DNA of 64,000 bases from Lepidodermella squamata (lineage: Eukaryota > Gastrotricha): positions 1,302,001 to 1,366,000 of the forward strand of contig JBLDXI010000013.1 of assembly GCA_047495785.1 (NCBI GenBank). Direction: 5' to 3'. Under the pieces are notes generated by a model. The model saw only the letters and a program-made list of their open reading frames with translations, was not told the DNA's origin and ran no database searches. Positions 10,378 through 22,267 of this stretch are shown here, piece by piece. Position 1 is the first letter of the stretch. Every line of letters starts with the position of its first letter. The position numbers and the translations under genes are program-made.

Positions 10378-11543
10378 TTAACCGCCTAAAACACTGGTGA
10401 CTGGTTTCATCATGTCCGGGTCATAATGAAGCATAGCCTTCCAAACTTGTCGGGTAAATTCCTTTTTGACAATATAACAAAGGCCGTCTACGCCAATTTT
10501 TGTACCAGCGAACCCGTATAAGCCTTGGTTCAAAGTATCAACGAGGTCCATCATCGGCTGAAGCAGCGCTTGCTGGGAGAAGAATCGAATGTCGTTGATA
10601 TCAGGGTCCAGACGGCAATTCGACCCGGTCAGAGTTTCCAAGAGGGAAAGTCTAACGCAGCCTTTGTAGAATATTTTGTAGGTGTAAGTTCCGTTGTTTT
10701 TCGTGACAAAATCTGGCAATTTGACCCCGTTCAAAATGCTTGCAATCGAACTATTTGCTGTTCCTAGGGCGCCACCTAACGCACCATTAACCGATCCAAG
10801 ACCTCCTCCAAGCGCGCCGTTAGCAGAACCGATAACCCCACCCAAACCTGAAGAGCCGCTTCCCAAGATGTTGCCAAGATTAACCTGTCGCTTTTTGCGC
10901 CCGAAACCCGGAACCCTAGGAGCTGTCACGGGTAGCTTCGGTATTGTTACCGGAATGGTTATTGGAAGTTTCGGGGTGGTCAAAAATTGAGGAATAGTCA
11001 CACCGGCTGCAGTAAGGGCGCCCCCAATCGGATTACTAGGATTGATTGTCACGCCGATGGCAGAGCCAAGACTGCCAAGTGGATCGCTGGTGTTGATTTT
11101 AATTGGAATATTGCCAAGAGGATCCGCTAGAATAGTGCCAGCTTGACCCAAAGCAGAGGTAGCATTGGCCCCGATCATGTTCAACAAGTCGGTAAGAATA
11201 TTCTTAATACTGATCGTCATATTGAAATAGAGGCACGCGTTTGATTCGCCATCAAATGGTGTGCCACAATCTTCATACCTGAAATGAAAAGTTTTAATTC
11301 CACCTTAAAAATTAAGGTTTTCATTACGTACTGAGATTCAGGAATGCCATCGTTCCACTTTTTACACCGCGAGTCGTTTTTGTTTCCAGGAATCGGTATG
11401 AAATTTTGTAAATTCAGCGGTAAGCCCCCTTCCATGTAGAAGCATTTTGGGCATCGTTGAACCCGAATAGCAGTGTTTTGGTCACTCTGTTGTTGTGAGC
11501 TGATAGCAGCCAAGGAAACTAAGAAGAGCGCAACCCAAAGCAT
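10378..11543 (-). CDS. Secreted cysteine-rich two-module precursor, paralogue 2
   Basis: Exons 11543-11332 and 11278-10378 give 370 aa. The intron splits a Gln codon at CTCA|GTACGT and its acceptor is TTTCAG. The start at 11543 gives a clean signal peptide (MLWVALFLVSLAAISSQ); an upstream in-frame ATG at 11621 is only 13 nt after a TATA box, so it is unlikely to lie in the mRNA. Module 1: RCPKC, DSRCKKW, GIPES, EDCG, DGESNACLYFN. The linker is long, hydrophobic and Gly/Asn-rich, and carries GFGRKKRQ, a dibasic cleavage site. Module 2: FYKGCVRLSLLETL, SNCRL, DIRFFSQQALLQPMMD, GLCYIVKKEF. There is no intron at the SQQ|ALLQP position used by both paralogues. Function unknown. Confidence 0.82.
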
Positions 11544-11633
11544 GGCAGCAATGTCTATAGCGAAAAGTTCAAAATCACCGATGAAACCAGCTAAATTTAT
11601 CCACCGCGGATCTTGGGCCATGACCTTTCAACC

Positions 11634-11641
11634 GTTATATA
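11634..11641 (-). promoter_or_regulatory. TATA box of secreted paralogue 2
   Basis: TATATAAC on the minus strand, about 90 nt 5' of the chosen ATG at 11543. It argues against the upstream ATG at 11621 being the start. Confidence 0.45.
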
Positions 11642-11883
11642 GTTTACCGCTGCCTACGCAATCTCGCTCGTGTTTACCGGGCTAAACTTTTTTTGATCGT
11701 GTCAGCGCGGAGATTTTATATATTCCAACTCAGGAGAAATGTATTTTTTTATTACTATTCGTGTTGTAACACAAAATACTGCAAACTTAGTCAGGCACAT
11801 TTTTATAGCTGGTAAAGCTGTAGTTATTGTGTTATATTTTGCGTGATTCAAAGCCATTCCCTCGCTTTTCGGCTGTTTCCGGT

Positions 11884-13004
11884 TCACCCCGTAGGTATGA
11901 TTTGATTGATAAGGCTTGGGTCGTAGTGAAGAAGTGCCTTCCAAATTTGCTTCGTAAAATCTTTCGTCTGAAAGTAGCACAATCCATCGATCTTATTGCT
12001 GATACCTGCGTAGTTTGTGAGACCCGTATTTAGCACATTTATGAAATCCATCAATGGCTGAAGCAGAGCCTGCGAATAAATAAATAAAATTACATAAATA
12101 AAATAATTATTGCTGAATTAAATATAAGGTAAACCTGTTGGGAGAAGAAACGAATATCGTTAAGGTCAGGATCCAAGCGACAATTAGAACCGGTTAGGGT
12201 TTCTAGGACTGATAGCCTAACGCAACCTTTGTAGAACATTTTGAATGTGTAACCATTCCCGGACGGTGTCAGTGGATTTGGAAAATTAGGAATACTCGGC
12301 AGGCCTGGAATTGCGGTTGGCAAGCCGGGTATGCTAGGCAAACCTGGTATCAGACTACGCGAGCCGCCGGATAAATTTACGGACGCTATCGGCCTTTGGA
12401 TTCGATAGGTTTGCCGCTTTTTGCGCCCGAAGCCACCGAATCCACCACCGCCTCCTATATTAGGAATATTAGGAATAGTCACGGGAATCGGAACTGGAGT
12501 ACTGAATGGCAAAGTAGGCAAAGTTGCTGGAATTGTAATCGGCAATGTAACAGGCAATGACGATAGTACCGACAATAACGTGGCTGGGTTGTTGATTATG
12601 CCACCAATGGTGTCAGTCAAATTTTGCGTCATATTAATCGCGTTGTTGATGTTATCCAAAATGTCGGTCACTAGGTTCTTAATGACAAAAGTCATGTTCA
12701 AATAAACGCAAGCATTTGATTCGCCATCAAAAGGTTCCCCGCAATTTTCAAACTCGGACTCGGGTATTCCGTCGTTCCATAAAATGCACCGTTCGTCATT
12801 CGAACCAGGTGTTTTGGGTATGGTGAGGCCGAACGGCAGTTGCGTTGAATTCATGAAAAAGCATTTCGCGCATCGCGTTATTCTCGATATATTATTCCTG
12901 ACTTCGGTGACATACGGAAGGCGAGTCTCTGCTGTTTGCCCTGCTACGAAGTCACCTGGAACCAATAAGAGAGATATCAGGACGAGCTTAAATGAAAATA
13001 GCAT
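11884..13004 (-). CDS. Secreted cysteine-rich two-module precursor, paralogue 3
   Basis: Exons 13004-12135 and 12069-11884 give 351 aa, with a 65-nt intron between SQQ and ALLQP. A signal peptide (MLFSFKLVLISLLLVPGDFV) opens it. Module 1: RCAKC, DERCILW, GIPESEFENCG, DGESNACVYLN, with several N-x-T/S sites. The linker is Pro/Leu/Ile-rich, contains the basic site GFGRKKRQ and then tandem IPGLPSIPGLP-like repeats. Module 2: FYKGCVRLSVLETL, SNCRL, DLNDIRFFSQQALLQPLMD, GLCYFQTKDF and a KALLHYDP end like paralogue 2. Paralogues 2 and 3 are tandem on the same strand and closer to each other than to paralogue 1. A TATA box lies about 40 nt before the ATG. Function unknown. Confidence 0.85.
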
Positions 13005-13040
13005 TTTGCGACTGCATTCACGATTTTGTCAAAGAGATTA

Positions 13041-13048
13041 TTTATATA
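13041..13048 (-). promoter_or_regulatory. TATA box of secreted paralogue 3
   Basis: TATATAAA on the minus strand, about 37 nt upstream of the ATG at 13004, implying a very short 5' leader. Confidence 0.55.
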
Positions 13049-13737
13049 TTGCTCGCCCTCGCTCATTTTCATCTCGTCGTTGTCATAGGGGCTCCTTTCA
13101 ATTCATCGTCAAAGAATGATAGTGCTGCCAGCTTTTTTCACCATTAAAATTGCGTGACATGATAGCGCGTGGTGAATTGGGTAATTTTATGATCGATCTC
13201 GCGCCGGGTCAGGTCATCGTTTAATGAGTCATGGCGCGAATAATTGCAGGTAATAATTGAGGACCCTATTTCCGGCGCTACATCAAAGGCGCCTTGGTGC
13301 GCGCAAAAAGCCGACGAAGCGTGCGCGTAACACTTGCCTAGCAGGTAAATGAGCTAATAATTAACTCGATTGACTGTGACACACACCGACGCGCGACTGG
13401 GTCGCAAGATGGTTATCACACTGTGGCAAGAGGCTTGTTTCCCTGGTATGAGAAATAAGGCGGGAATTTAGAAATAACATTTTTTTATTCACCATCAATT
13501 GAATTCATACACAACCATCGGCGATTTTCATAACGATTTTGATTTATACAATTTTTGATTATAACGGAGTGAACAGAGGATGAATAATCGTCGATTAATA
13601 AGGTAACGATTGAAACAGCAACGCTGAACAAAGCGTGTCGGTAAAAAGCAGTCAGTCGAATCAACAAATCAGAGCACTGAGATTGCACGCGATGATAAAA
13701 GAAGAATGCTATACTTCAAGAGCGTAAAGGCACGCGC
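13049..13737. other. Intergenic, no gene seen
   Basis: The 690 bp between the TATA box of secreted paralogue 3 and the Nanos stop. It probably holds the distal promoter of paralogue 3 and the Nanos 3' UTR. TGTATAAAT-like words occur on the minus strand, but I could not identify a Pumilio site with confidence. Confidence 0.4.
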
Positions 13738-14755
13738 CTAACGCCAGCTGTTGGCGGGCTTGTCGCGACGGCCACCGACCGCTGGTTTGTTCGAGCCGCC
13801 GTTGTAGCGAGGCGCGCGACTGCTGGTCGACTTGTTGTTCGAGGTAGAGCTGGTTGAGCCCGAAACGACGCCTGATGAACTGCCGGTCGAATTGCCAGCC
13901 CGGCTGGAGAAACAGTAGTTGGCGGTGTGACCCTTGACGCCGCATTTGTGGCAGAATTTCGCAGACAGAACAGGGCACGTAATTTCACCTAGAATAAAGA
14001 AAAATAGACGTTAATTTCTGAAAATTAAATAAAAAATTGTCATCGCACCTTTTTCGTTACGAATGACGTGACTGGTGAACAGAGCAGGAGAACGGCCGGT
14101 GTTGCGGCAGAAAACGCAGACGCGCTGAAGCGGAGGCGGGGCGGACTTGTGGAAACGTTCGCGCCAACGACGCTTGTTTTCGAACAGACGCTCAAGAGCT
14201 AAAGAAAAAGAAAAATTTAAAATCCAAATCACATTTCAATTTTTACATTCGAAAGCACTATGATGAAAAGAAAGACAGATAATAAAGCTTACGAGGACAA
14301 CCAGGGGCTGTTTGGATGTTCCAGGCCCTCCAGTAGCCTTCCTCCTGCTCATCGAAGCAGTCGTCACTAGCAGAAGCGTGCGCGTCGTTCGACTCGGGTA
14401 GAAAAACGTCGTCGTTGTGCTCTTCATCGGACGGAACGAAGCCGCTCGACGGCGTGTCCTGGGCGATTTTGCCGAATGTGACGTGGTGACGATGGTCGCC
14501 GTGCCCGTTGACCATTGACAGCGACGAGAAGCAGCCGAAACGAATCGGTGAAGAGTTGCTCGGAAGGGGCGACGTATCGCCGCAGCTGTCGAAGGCGAAC
14601 GAAAGAGCGCTGTTCATAGCCGATCGACTGCCGTAGCCGTAGTCGTTTGGCGAGCCAGCGACGTTCTTGCTGATTTGAGGCGCCTGCTCGGTAACTTCAG
14701 CCATGCTGTAGAACAGCGGGTTCCACGGGTTCCAGGCAGCGGTCGAAGTAGACAT
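13738..14755 (-). CDS. nanos: Nanos family RNA-binding zinc-finger protein
   Basis: Exons 14755-14293, 14198-14049 and 13988-13738 give 287 aa. The long N-terminus is low-complexity and acidic near its end. The Nanos zinc finger starts at residue 182: CVFCRNTG, TSHVIRNEKGEITCPVL, then CHKCGVKGHTANYC. Finger 1 is C-x2-C-x12-H-x10-C (C182, C185, H198, C209), exactly as in Nanos, and the x7 gap to finger 2 is also kept. Finger 2 is C-x2-C-x4-H-x4-C (C217, C220, H225, C230), three residues shorter than the usual C-x2-C-x7-H-x4-C. The tail is rich in Ser, Gly and Arg. Nanos proteins act with Pumilio to repress mRNAs in germ cells; this role is taken from the family. TATA and paired CCAAT boxes lie upstream. 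Confidence 0.88.
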
Positions 14756-14842
14756 GATAATGATAGATCGAGAGAATTAGTTCAAGTCACGAAATTATTG
14801 CGAATTGATGAGCTTTGATACCTGTGACAGGGGCGCTGGTCG

Positions 14843-14905
14843 CTTTTATACTGGCAGGTTGCGCGGTGATTGGCCAGCGAGACGGAGCGCACGTCTCGAC
14901 CAATC
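14843..14905 (-). promoter_or_regulatory. Nanos core promoter: TATA box and two CCAAT boxes
   Basis: On the minus strand TATAAAAG is at 14850-14843. Upstream of it lie CCAATC (plus-strand GATTGG, 14868-14873) and, in the opposite orientation, CCAATC at 14900-14905. The region to about 15020 is rich in G+C and CpG. Spacing fits a TATA/NF-Y type promoter about 90 nt before the ATG. Confidence 0.6.
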
Positions 14906-17117
14906 AGCGCGCGCGACGACATTGCGTGCGCGACGGTGACGGCCGCGTCGGTCCATTCCGCCCTCTTGACGTGCGCACGGCGTGTGATCGTCCGCAAATC
15001 GCACAGCGCCGCACCGGCTCTTCAAGCTTCATGAAGGCGGCGAAGACGCCAATTTAGGTACATCTGCCGGGCGCCAGGTGAATCCTTCAGTTTGAGAGGT
15101 AAAATTATACAAGAAACCGCCTTTATCGAGGCAGCAAAGCAGCGGAACCGCCTTGACTGAAAAATGACCACGCGCTCAGCCGAAAAAAGTTATTGTTCAG
15201 CGACATGATATACTGAAATTGAATCGAAAGGAATTGGCCAATATAAGCTTCATCTGAATCGAAAAAAAATAATATAGAGTCTCTGTTCGCTGCATTGCGA
15301 TTAACATCGGATCATGAAGCATTCGGATCTTAAGAATTATCTTCCAATTTTTCCTGGGAAAGCGAACTGAAGTTGAATTTCTCCGACGTAGCTTGCAGTC
15401 TCGGACATTAATTGCATTGTTTCGTTTTTCATCGTTTTCAGAGGGCATTCGGAAATTTTTTTCTGTTCTATTCCGCATGGTTACGTTTTTCCTTTTTTTT
15501 TCGCGAGTTTTAACTTGGCTCTTTCATTTCGTGGTTATCACGTGATGTTTTCGAATAATACCTCAATTTACACAAGGTGGCAAGTAACATTGGCTCCTGA
15601 GATGATAGTCATTTGATTGTGTTTCAATCTGAGGTGTTAAACTGAAATTATAGGTGTTTTGGCTTTTGGTTTCTCTTCTGTTTCTGGTTTCTGGTGACAC
15701 CTCGCAGTTGTAGCCTGGTTGATGCGCGCGCTCATGAGACCATGACGAGCAAGCGCGCACGCTAAGTCAGTGCGACCAGCGAAGACAATAGATGCGCGCG
15801 TATCGATGATACTCCCTGCTGGTGCACCGGCGCGCAGCTACCTGCCGCACCTTGTAAGACGAAGAAAGTAAACTAGGCGGCATAACTTTCTTGCCGAAAA
15901 ATCAGATGCATCGAAATTACGGTGATGGCGAGTTGCGTCTATCAAGGCGGCTTTCGTTTTTAAATGTTTCTTTTTATATACCATCATCTCCGCATCAATG
16001 TAAAAATGTTCGCCCATCAATTGCGGCTAATGAAAGGTAATGTGGCTTTGATGAGCTGACTCTGATCGTAATACAGCAAGCTGGCAGCGAGATGTTACAA
16101 AAATTGTTATTTCATCATTACTGCTGACCGCCGCAATCTGGCCGCTGTTGTGATAACAAAAATTACCGCCTTCGATGGCCATTAGACGCGCGCCGGAGGT
16201 GTTTGGAAAATGTCCATCCATGCCCCACGCGAATCGCAGTAAAAAGTAACCAGCGGCTATCCAGTGGTCGGAATAAAGTAGAAAAATTGTAAACAACGCG
16301 GGCTATAACCGTTACCTGGGCGGCGTATTTTACAATAATGTTGTTATAACAATGATAGTATTTATAAACTCCAGGTTCCACTCAAATGAGAACGGCTGCC
16401 TTTACCATGCTTGAAATACAAAAATAAACTTGATAATTATAGGCTGATCTCTCGGAATAGTATTTATCAGTTGATACAGACGATTTCGATTGAGTACTTA
16501 TACGAAGGAATGATCCTATGTACTGTATTTTCAAATAATTTTTCATCCGTTCGAACACGTTTCTGTTAACTCCCTGGGCGCCAATGAAACTGACCACAGG
16601 CGTGCAAAACGATTTAACGGTAACGAGCACCGTAACATAAAAAAAGCGCTAGAAAAATCACCCGGTTATAGCAGCTTGTAAACTAAAGCTGCTTAAATCG
16701 TTCGAAAACCACGTTCCCAGCTGAAACATCCCCTTATTGTAGGCTTTTTTTCAGTGCAATCTGCAGCATTTTTTATAGGCGCCTATTGCGTGGCGAATTT
16801 CTTCGAAACAGTGCTGGCTCTATGTAACGAATAAATACAGGATAAAATATAGAGAAAAAATGATTTTCCTATTAAAATTTTAGATTATTTTTGCCTATAT
16901 TTTTCTAGTTATTTTTACTATATAGGTCAAAAGTATGATGTATATTGGGACGCAATGTGGCGTACTGATTGTCTAATTGAGCGGCTTTTAGCTGTATTAG
17001 ATACAGCGGGAAACTATGCTTGAAAAAACGTCCGCATTCACGTAAATCTGTCATCAGCTCAGCGTAGTTCAGAATAAACGCCGCCGGGGTCGTTTTTTCC
17101 ACCGTTGTATTATCCGG
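14906..17117. other. Intergenic between divergent Nanos and TMEM24-like genes
   Basis: About 2.2 kb. The first 150 bp are CpG-rich; the rest is AT-rich. Short open frames on the minus strand (for example 16296-16027 and 17195-16905) have no recognisable homology or consistent splice context. The region probably holds control elements for the two divergent genes. Confidence 0.4.
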
Positions 17118-20100
17118 ATGGCCTACCAAAACGATAAAAACAGCCATAACAGTGATGTTCTGGATCGCGTCGATGAAGGTCAAAACGAAGATCAATCGGC
17201 CGATGATGATAATCGTTCAAGAATGTTAGGCAATAAACTTGCCGGGTTACTTCGAGCTCTTGACCCACTGGACCTGGGTCTCATCGTGATCGGATTCGCA
17301 TGTGTTGCGTTCTGTTTCTTCACCCGACTTGTTAACTCTATTCTACCCGAGCGATGGAAATTCGGCCAAGCGGTGAGAGCTGCTCCGACGGCCAGCAAAT
17401 CGAAGCAGCAAGCGATTGTTCATGTGAATTCGCACCCAGTTATTCAAAAGGTGCAAAAAGCAACTCGGACGACAGTAATCGCTCCGCTTCTGACTACAAC
17501 AGGCGCGGACAACGAAGCGCCAACGGCTGGCTCTATTAATTCTTCACCAAATGTGACAATAATTGAACCGGCTTCAGGTAGCTCAAACTCGCACGAACCG
17601 CCCATAATTGCGGCTACGACGATATCTCAAAGCAACGGCCATCCAGCTTTGACTCGGACACCTGGTGAGATGGGGAAAACTTCGAGATCTCCATCGGCAA
17701 CCGAAAGCACGTTAGCAGCTATGCAATTGGGCGCCTTTGATAAGCAAAGCCTCGACTGGCTTAACACATCGCTGATATGGATGCATTTATATGAAATCGG
17801 CATTTTTGCTCCAACAGCCTTGAAGCAATGGTTTGACGCGATGAATGCTGAAGCTGCTAATTTGGCGGCTCAGAATAGGGTAAGCTCTATTTTCGGAAAA
17901 ATTCTGATTTTATATAGCGAATTTTATTGTATAGCATCACGGCTTGGCGATAAAATTCCGCGAACTAAGCAGCTCGCCAACACCACCCGTGATTACTTCG
18001 ATGTTAGCCGAAAGAATGGTGGACGAACAAGACGATCAAATTAAGCGGGTATTATTAACCAAATTTTCATTTTTTTTGCTTAAAATAAAATTCTGCTGAT
18101 ACAGTATCTGACCGTATGTATTGAATGGCGCGACTTTTCATTTCCAACCTTGGTGTGCCGAGATGAAGACTTAGTCTCTGTTCCAATAACCAATGATCCA
18201 GTCGCGAATGCGAGGGAAATGGAGGCGAGGATGTACAACATTACCATGTTCGTTCGGTCGATCAGAGCCAAGGTTCGAATGACCGTTGAGCCGATGTACG
18301 AAACCGGCGAGGTTTACCTAGTGCTTTCTTACGCTGCGCCGCCCGACATGATCTTCGATGTCATACCTACCTCGAACTGTGAATTTCCATATCATATCAA
18401 CTTGATCCATCTATCAGAACTTCTCGACATGTGTGTTCGCTTCACGTCGATTCGGACTTGCGTGAAACAGTCAAATTTTTTCGACCCATCGTCAGGGTTT
18501 TTATCAGCCGGCAATCCGGCACGGTTTTGGGGCGGAGTTGAAACGCCGAGGTCACGAGGCTCGATCAGTGACGAAAGTAGCCATCTAGGAATGACCCCTC
18601 GAACTCCTAAAAAACCGCCACGTCTAGCTAATAAGCAGCAAATGTTGGTGAAAATTATTTCGGCGTCTTTCAACCGCCAACTTCCGTTCGTCCAGCAACA
18701 ACGAAGCCCGTCGCCACTCATGGATCCTTATTGCGTCATCGAGGTGGAACCGCCATTCGAAAAACAGGTCACCAGTATTGTACAAAACACGTCGAGCCCG
18801 TATTGGGATGAACATTTTGTCGTATATATCGAGGAGTCAACAACAACTTTAATTCTAAATGTGGGTTGCTTTTTTGTTTTAAGGCGATTTTTGTAAAAAA
18901 AAATATTCTTTCAGCTGTTCGATAACTTGCGATCGCACGATGATTGTGCGCTCGGCGCTGTTCGAATCGATATCGATCAAATCCGAGGCGACCCGGAATC
19001 TTTTCGCCAACCCATTGTCATGGATGTTTTGGCTACTATCATCGAAACAACTGTTCAGTTGGGACAAGGTTCAGAACCCGAACCCCAAGAAGAGGAGCGA
19101 ACTGTCGTAGTCGGCCACCTGACGCTTTCTGCTGAAATTTTGGCGCCTAATAACGAAATCAGACGTCGAGGGTCATATTTTCGGGAGAGTTTACCGAAAG
19201 AAGAAAACCCACCCCTGCCTTCGTCGATCGTATTCCCGAAGCGGATGTCAATGTCAGCGGCTCTATCGGGGAATGGCGGGGAGTCATCACCGATCGCACT
19301 TACGCCACCTATGAGTTCGTCGAACCTCGGCGTAAATTCTGCGAATAACCTGCTCAGTGTAGGCAACCTAAATTCACCTGGCAATTCGCAGTCACGACTC
19401 TCCGTGAATTCATTCTCACGCGATGATAGTAGTCGACTTGATCTTTCAATGCAGCCAACTATTCCCGAAAACATGACACTTCGTAAGTCGATTTTCGTCG
19501 ATTTTTGATAGAAAAGTTAACTTATTGTTTAATTTAGTCAGCCCACCCGATACTCTTAGTGGTCTTTCAGGCTCTCCAGGCTACGCTGGTTCTACATCAG
19601 GGTCCAGCTCGCGAAATCGAACAATAAAAATAACTGTTCCCAAGTTTTCGACCGTTGTTCATGAATCTAAACAGCTGATGCGAAAACCAACAGTTGAGAA
19701 AATCCGCAAAAATCTTAATACGTTCCATAACTGGACAAAGCACAAGCTCGAAAAAGCTGGGAGCCACGTAAAAATACTTGAATTTCCGATTGACGGCGAT
19801 TTTAATTTTTCGATATTTATTGCAGTTACCAGACTCTTCTCGCTTATCCGCTTCAGTTCAGGAAGCTATTCGAAGCCGCGGAAATTCACCTACCACTATC
19901 ACCCCGCCTGATGAACTCGACGCATCGGCACCTTGCACCCCTCGAAAAGGTAGCTTCGAAATGATAATTTAGGGACAGGCTTAACATATTTTCATTAGAT
20001 GAGAAAACCTTAAAAACTCGTCTGATGGCCACACTGCAAAGGCTCCAACCTCACAGCCGGGCGGTATCCGTCGATCGAGGCAGTGAATTTTTCGCAGCTA

Positions 20101-20924
20101 AGAAAGATTACGGCTCGCCGCAGCCCAAGAGGGTTGGCGCTTCAACTGATCAACTTACAGATAAGCACTCCCGCTCGCCTAAATTTTTCACCCAGCGACT
20201 GTCAAAAACTGCCAAGTCACTTTCGACATCGCTAAAGAAGCTCATTGTCGATATTCAAACGCCGCTGAGCGGGTGTGGGGGTGGGCAATCGAACCGGTCA
20301 CGCATGGCTAAGCACCGGCACCGTGACAGCGGCATGTCGTCATCTTTACGGGAAAATCACGGCTCCGACTCACCCCCAGGTATATCCGACCTTGTCTCGG
20401 GAATTAGCCGAGCTTCTACGCCGTCGCTAGAGCTCGAATTCAGTACCATTAGTGGCGCAGTTGCGCCCGCGGCATCCGGGCGGTACGGTGCCGCTTCAGC
20501 AGTTCCGGACGACTTGGATGATGAATTCTGCGAAACCGCGCCCGACTCGCCTTACTCCGGGCAAGACTACCCAGGCGACAATTTTCGCTCTTCGACCGGA
20601 TTCGGAAAGCGAAAACAAAGCCAAGCCGTGTTAATGGCGGCTAATATGGCTAGCCGGTTCCTTTCCAGCAATGTCCTCTCTAGCAAACATCGCGCGTCTT
20701 TATTGGAAACCCTGTCGCCAATCACGGGTAGGCATCAAAGCCCAAAAGGCAGGCAATCTTCCGCAGGCCAGTCTTTGCCACCCCCAGCGATCCGAAACCG
20801 ACTGGTGGTGCCTGAAATGTCGCCGACCTACTTGCGGAAACCCAAGATGAGCACGTCAAATGTCACATTTTCACCGGCCCCATTTCGGCGAACAAAAGAA
20901 GGCTACGAGCAAACAACGCTTTGA
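17118..20924 (+). CDS. C2CD2L: TMEM24/C2CD2L-like ER-anchored lipid-transfer protein (TM + SMP + C2)
   Basis: Seven exons: 17118-17879, 17935-18048, 18105-18860, 18915-19482, 19538-19767, 19826-19949 and 19999-20924, giving 1159 aa with all phases consistent. An acidic N-terminus precedes one membrane segment near residues 48-70 (LDLGLIVIGFACVAFCFF). After a linker, an SMP-type domain runs from about residue 210 to 400 (SLDWLNTSLIWMH, GLAIKFREL, YLTVCIEWRDF, RAKVRMTVEP). A C2 domain covers about 475-590 (MLVKIISASF, MDPYCVIEVE, SPYWDEHFVVYI). The rest is Ser-rich, basic and apparently disordered. TMEM24 proteins sit in the ER, bridge to the plasma membrane through the basic tail and carry phosphatidylinositol; the order of parts supports this. 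C2CD2 is the alternative vertebrate counterpart. Confidence 0.85.
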
Positions 20925-20996
20925 ATGTTTTCATTATTTTTTTCTGAAGGAATTCCACCCGTGTATAATTATTTGGAGTGTATTTTAGCAACCTCG

Positions 20997-21002
20997 AATA
21001 AA
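20997..21002 (+). promoter_or_regulatory. Polyadenylation signal of TMEM24-like gene
   Basis: AATAAA 73 nt after the stop codon. Confidence 0.55.
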
Positions 21003-22267
21003 AAAAGAGCCGTGCAAATTTTTTTGCCTTGAAATCGAGTTATCCGTCAGGTTAATGAGTTTTTGAGAGAATTGGGGGAAAGTGGTCATGTGGCCGCTGC
21101 GTCGTAACTTCGTTATCGAGGCATTAAACTGCTGCTGTTCATCTAGTAGTCGCCTTCTTTTTATATTGCTACTTGTAATATGCGTCGACGCGCAAAAAAA
21201 TTGTGCGCAAAAATTGAACAATTTTGCACTGCTATTGTTGGGCTATATAAATTATGTAATATCCATTTCATAACTCATATAAGCCGTTAATGGGTGATTT
21301 CGCTATCGTTTTATTCAATAAATTTTCCGTCCGCCGGCTCCGATATTTATCGAATGCGCGGCAACAAAGCGGCGTCAAGATGATGCGAATAAGCCACAAC
21401 CTGCACGTAATGATTGTCCTATGCAAAAACTCGACGCTAAATATTAACACTATATCCCGTATGCCTCAAGGGCGAAAAGATGCTCAATTTTTACACCAAG
21501 CCAAACTATTTGTAATATGGTGGACAATCAATGCGGATTTTCAGCGTCCACTTGCTGCCGCCTTCTCCCGCCACAGCCCCATCGAAGTGAAAATCGGCCA
21601 TTTTCATTGTGATATATTGATATTTTATTCTTACGTGGATCAATGGTCGCATTCAATAGCACTTCCTTAAAAATCGGAAATTCATCATCAAAACACAGCC
21701 ATATCATTGCAGCTTTCATATACATATAACTTACTATCCCGGTTACTTATAGGGAAGTTTGGCAAGATCAGTGGAGCATGCCCACACGATAACTTCATCG
21801 TTGGCACGTCGGTTTTGTACGCGTGAAAATCATTGATGCCTGGGCAGTAGTGCACTGCTCCATTATAATTTCTATACCTCTCTTATAGCTCTTCAATCAA
21901 AGCTCCTCTGACTCTTGTTTATAGTCGAAACGATAGCTTTTAGCCTTGAAGATCGTTTCTTTAATCTCTGTTTTCAAAATATCTTACCTGCTGAGGCAAA
22001 TTAGGATAGGGAAAGGCGTTATATTGACTGTGTTTATTCCGCTTTTTTAATTTTTTTTGTATTCTTTGTCATAAGCTAGGTTGCAAATTCAACAGCAAAT
22101 TAGTTTTTTAATTATGAGCTAGTTTTTATAGAAGTTGCTGTATAATTAGCGCAAATTTGCGTTGTTAATATCAAAAGTGAGATAAAACGTAAACCTTCAT
22201 CTAATTTCGCCATCGGCAACCAAAACAGAGACTATAGCAAGGTGGCTGAGAGCAGCAACACCAAAAG
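21003..22267. other. Intergenic, no convincing gene
   Basis: About 1.27 kb. A 126-codon plus-strand frame at 21290-21670 has no homology or codon pattern to support it. The end of the region is the presumed promoter and 5' UTR of the next gene. Confidence 0.4.

Noticed and set aside
11544-11621. Upstream start for secreted paralogue 2
   Set aside because: It would place the ATG 13 nt after the TATA box and bury the signal peptide 26 residues inside the protein.
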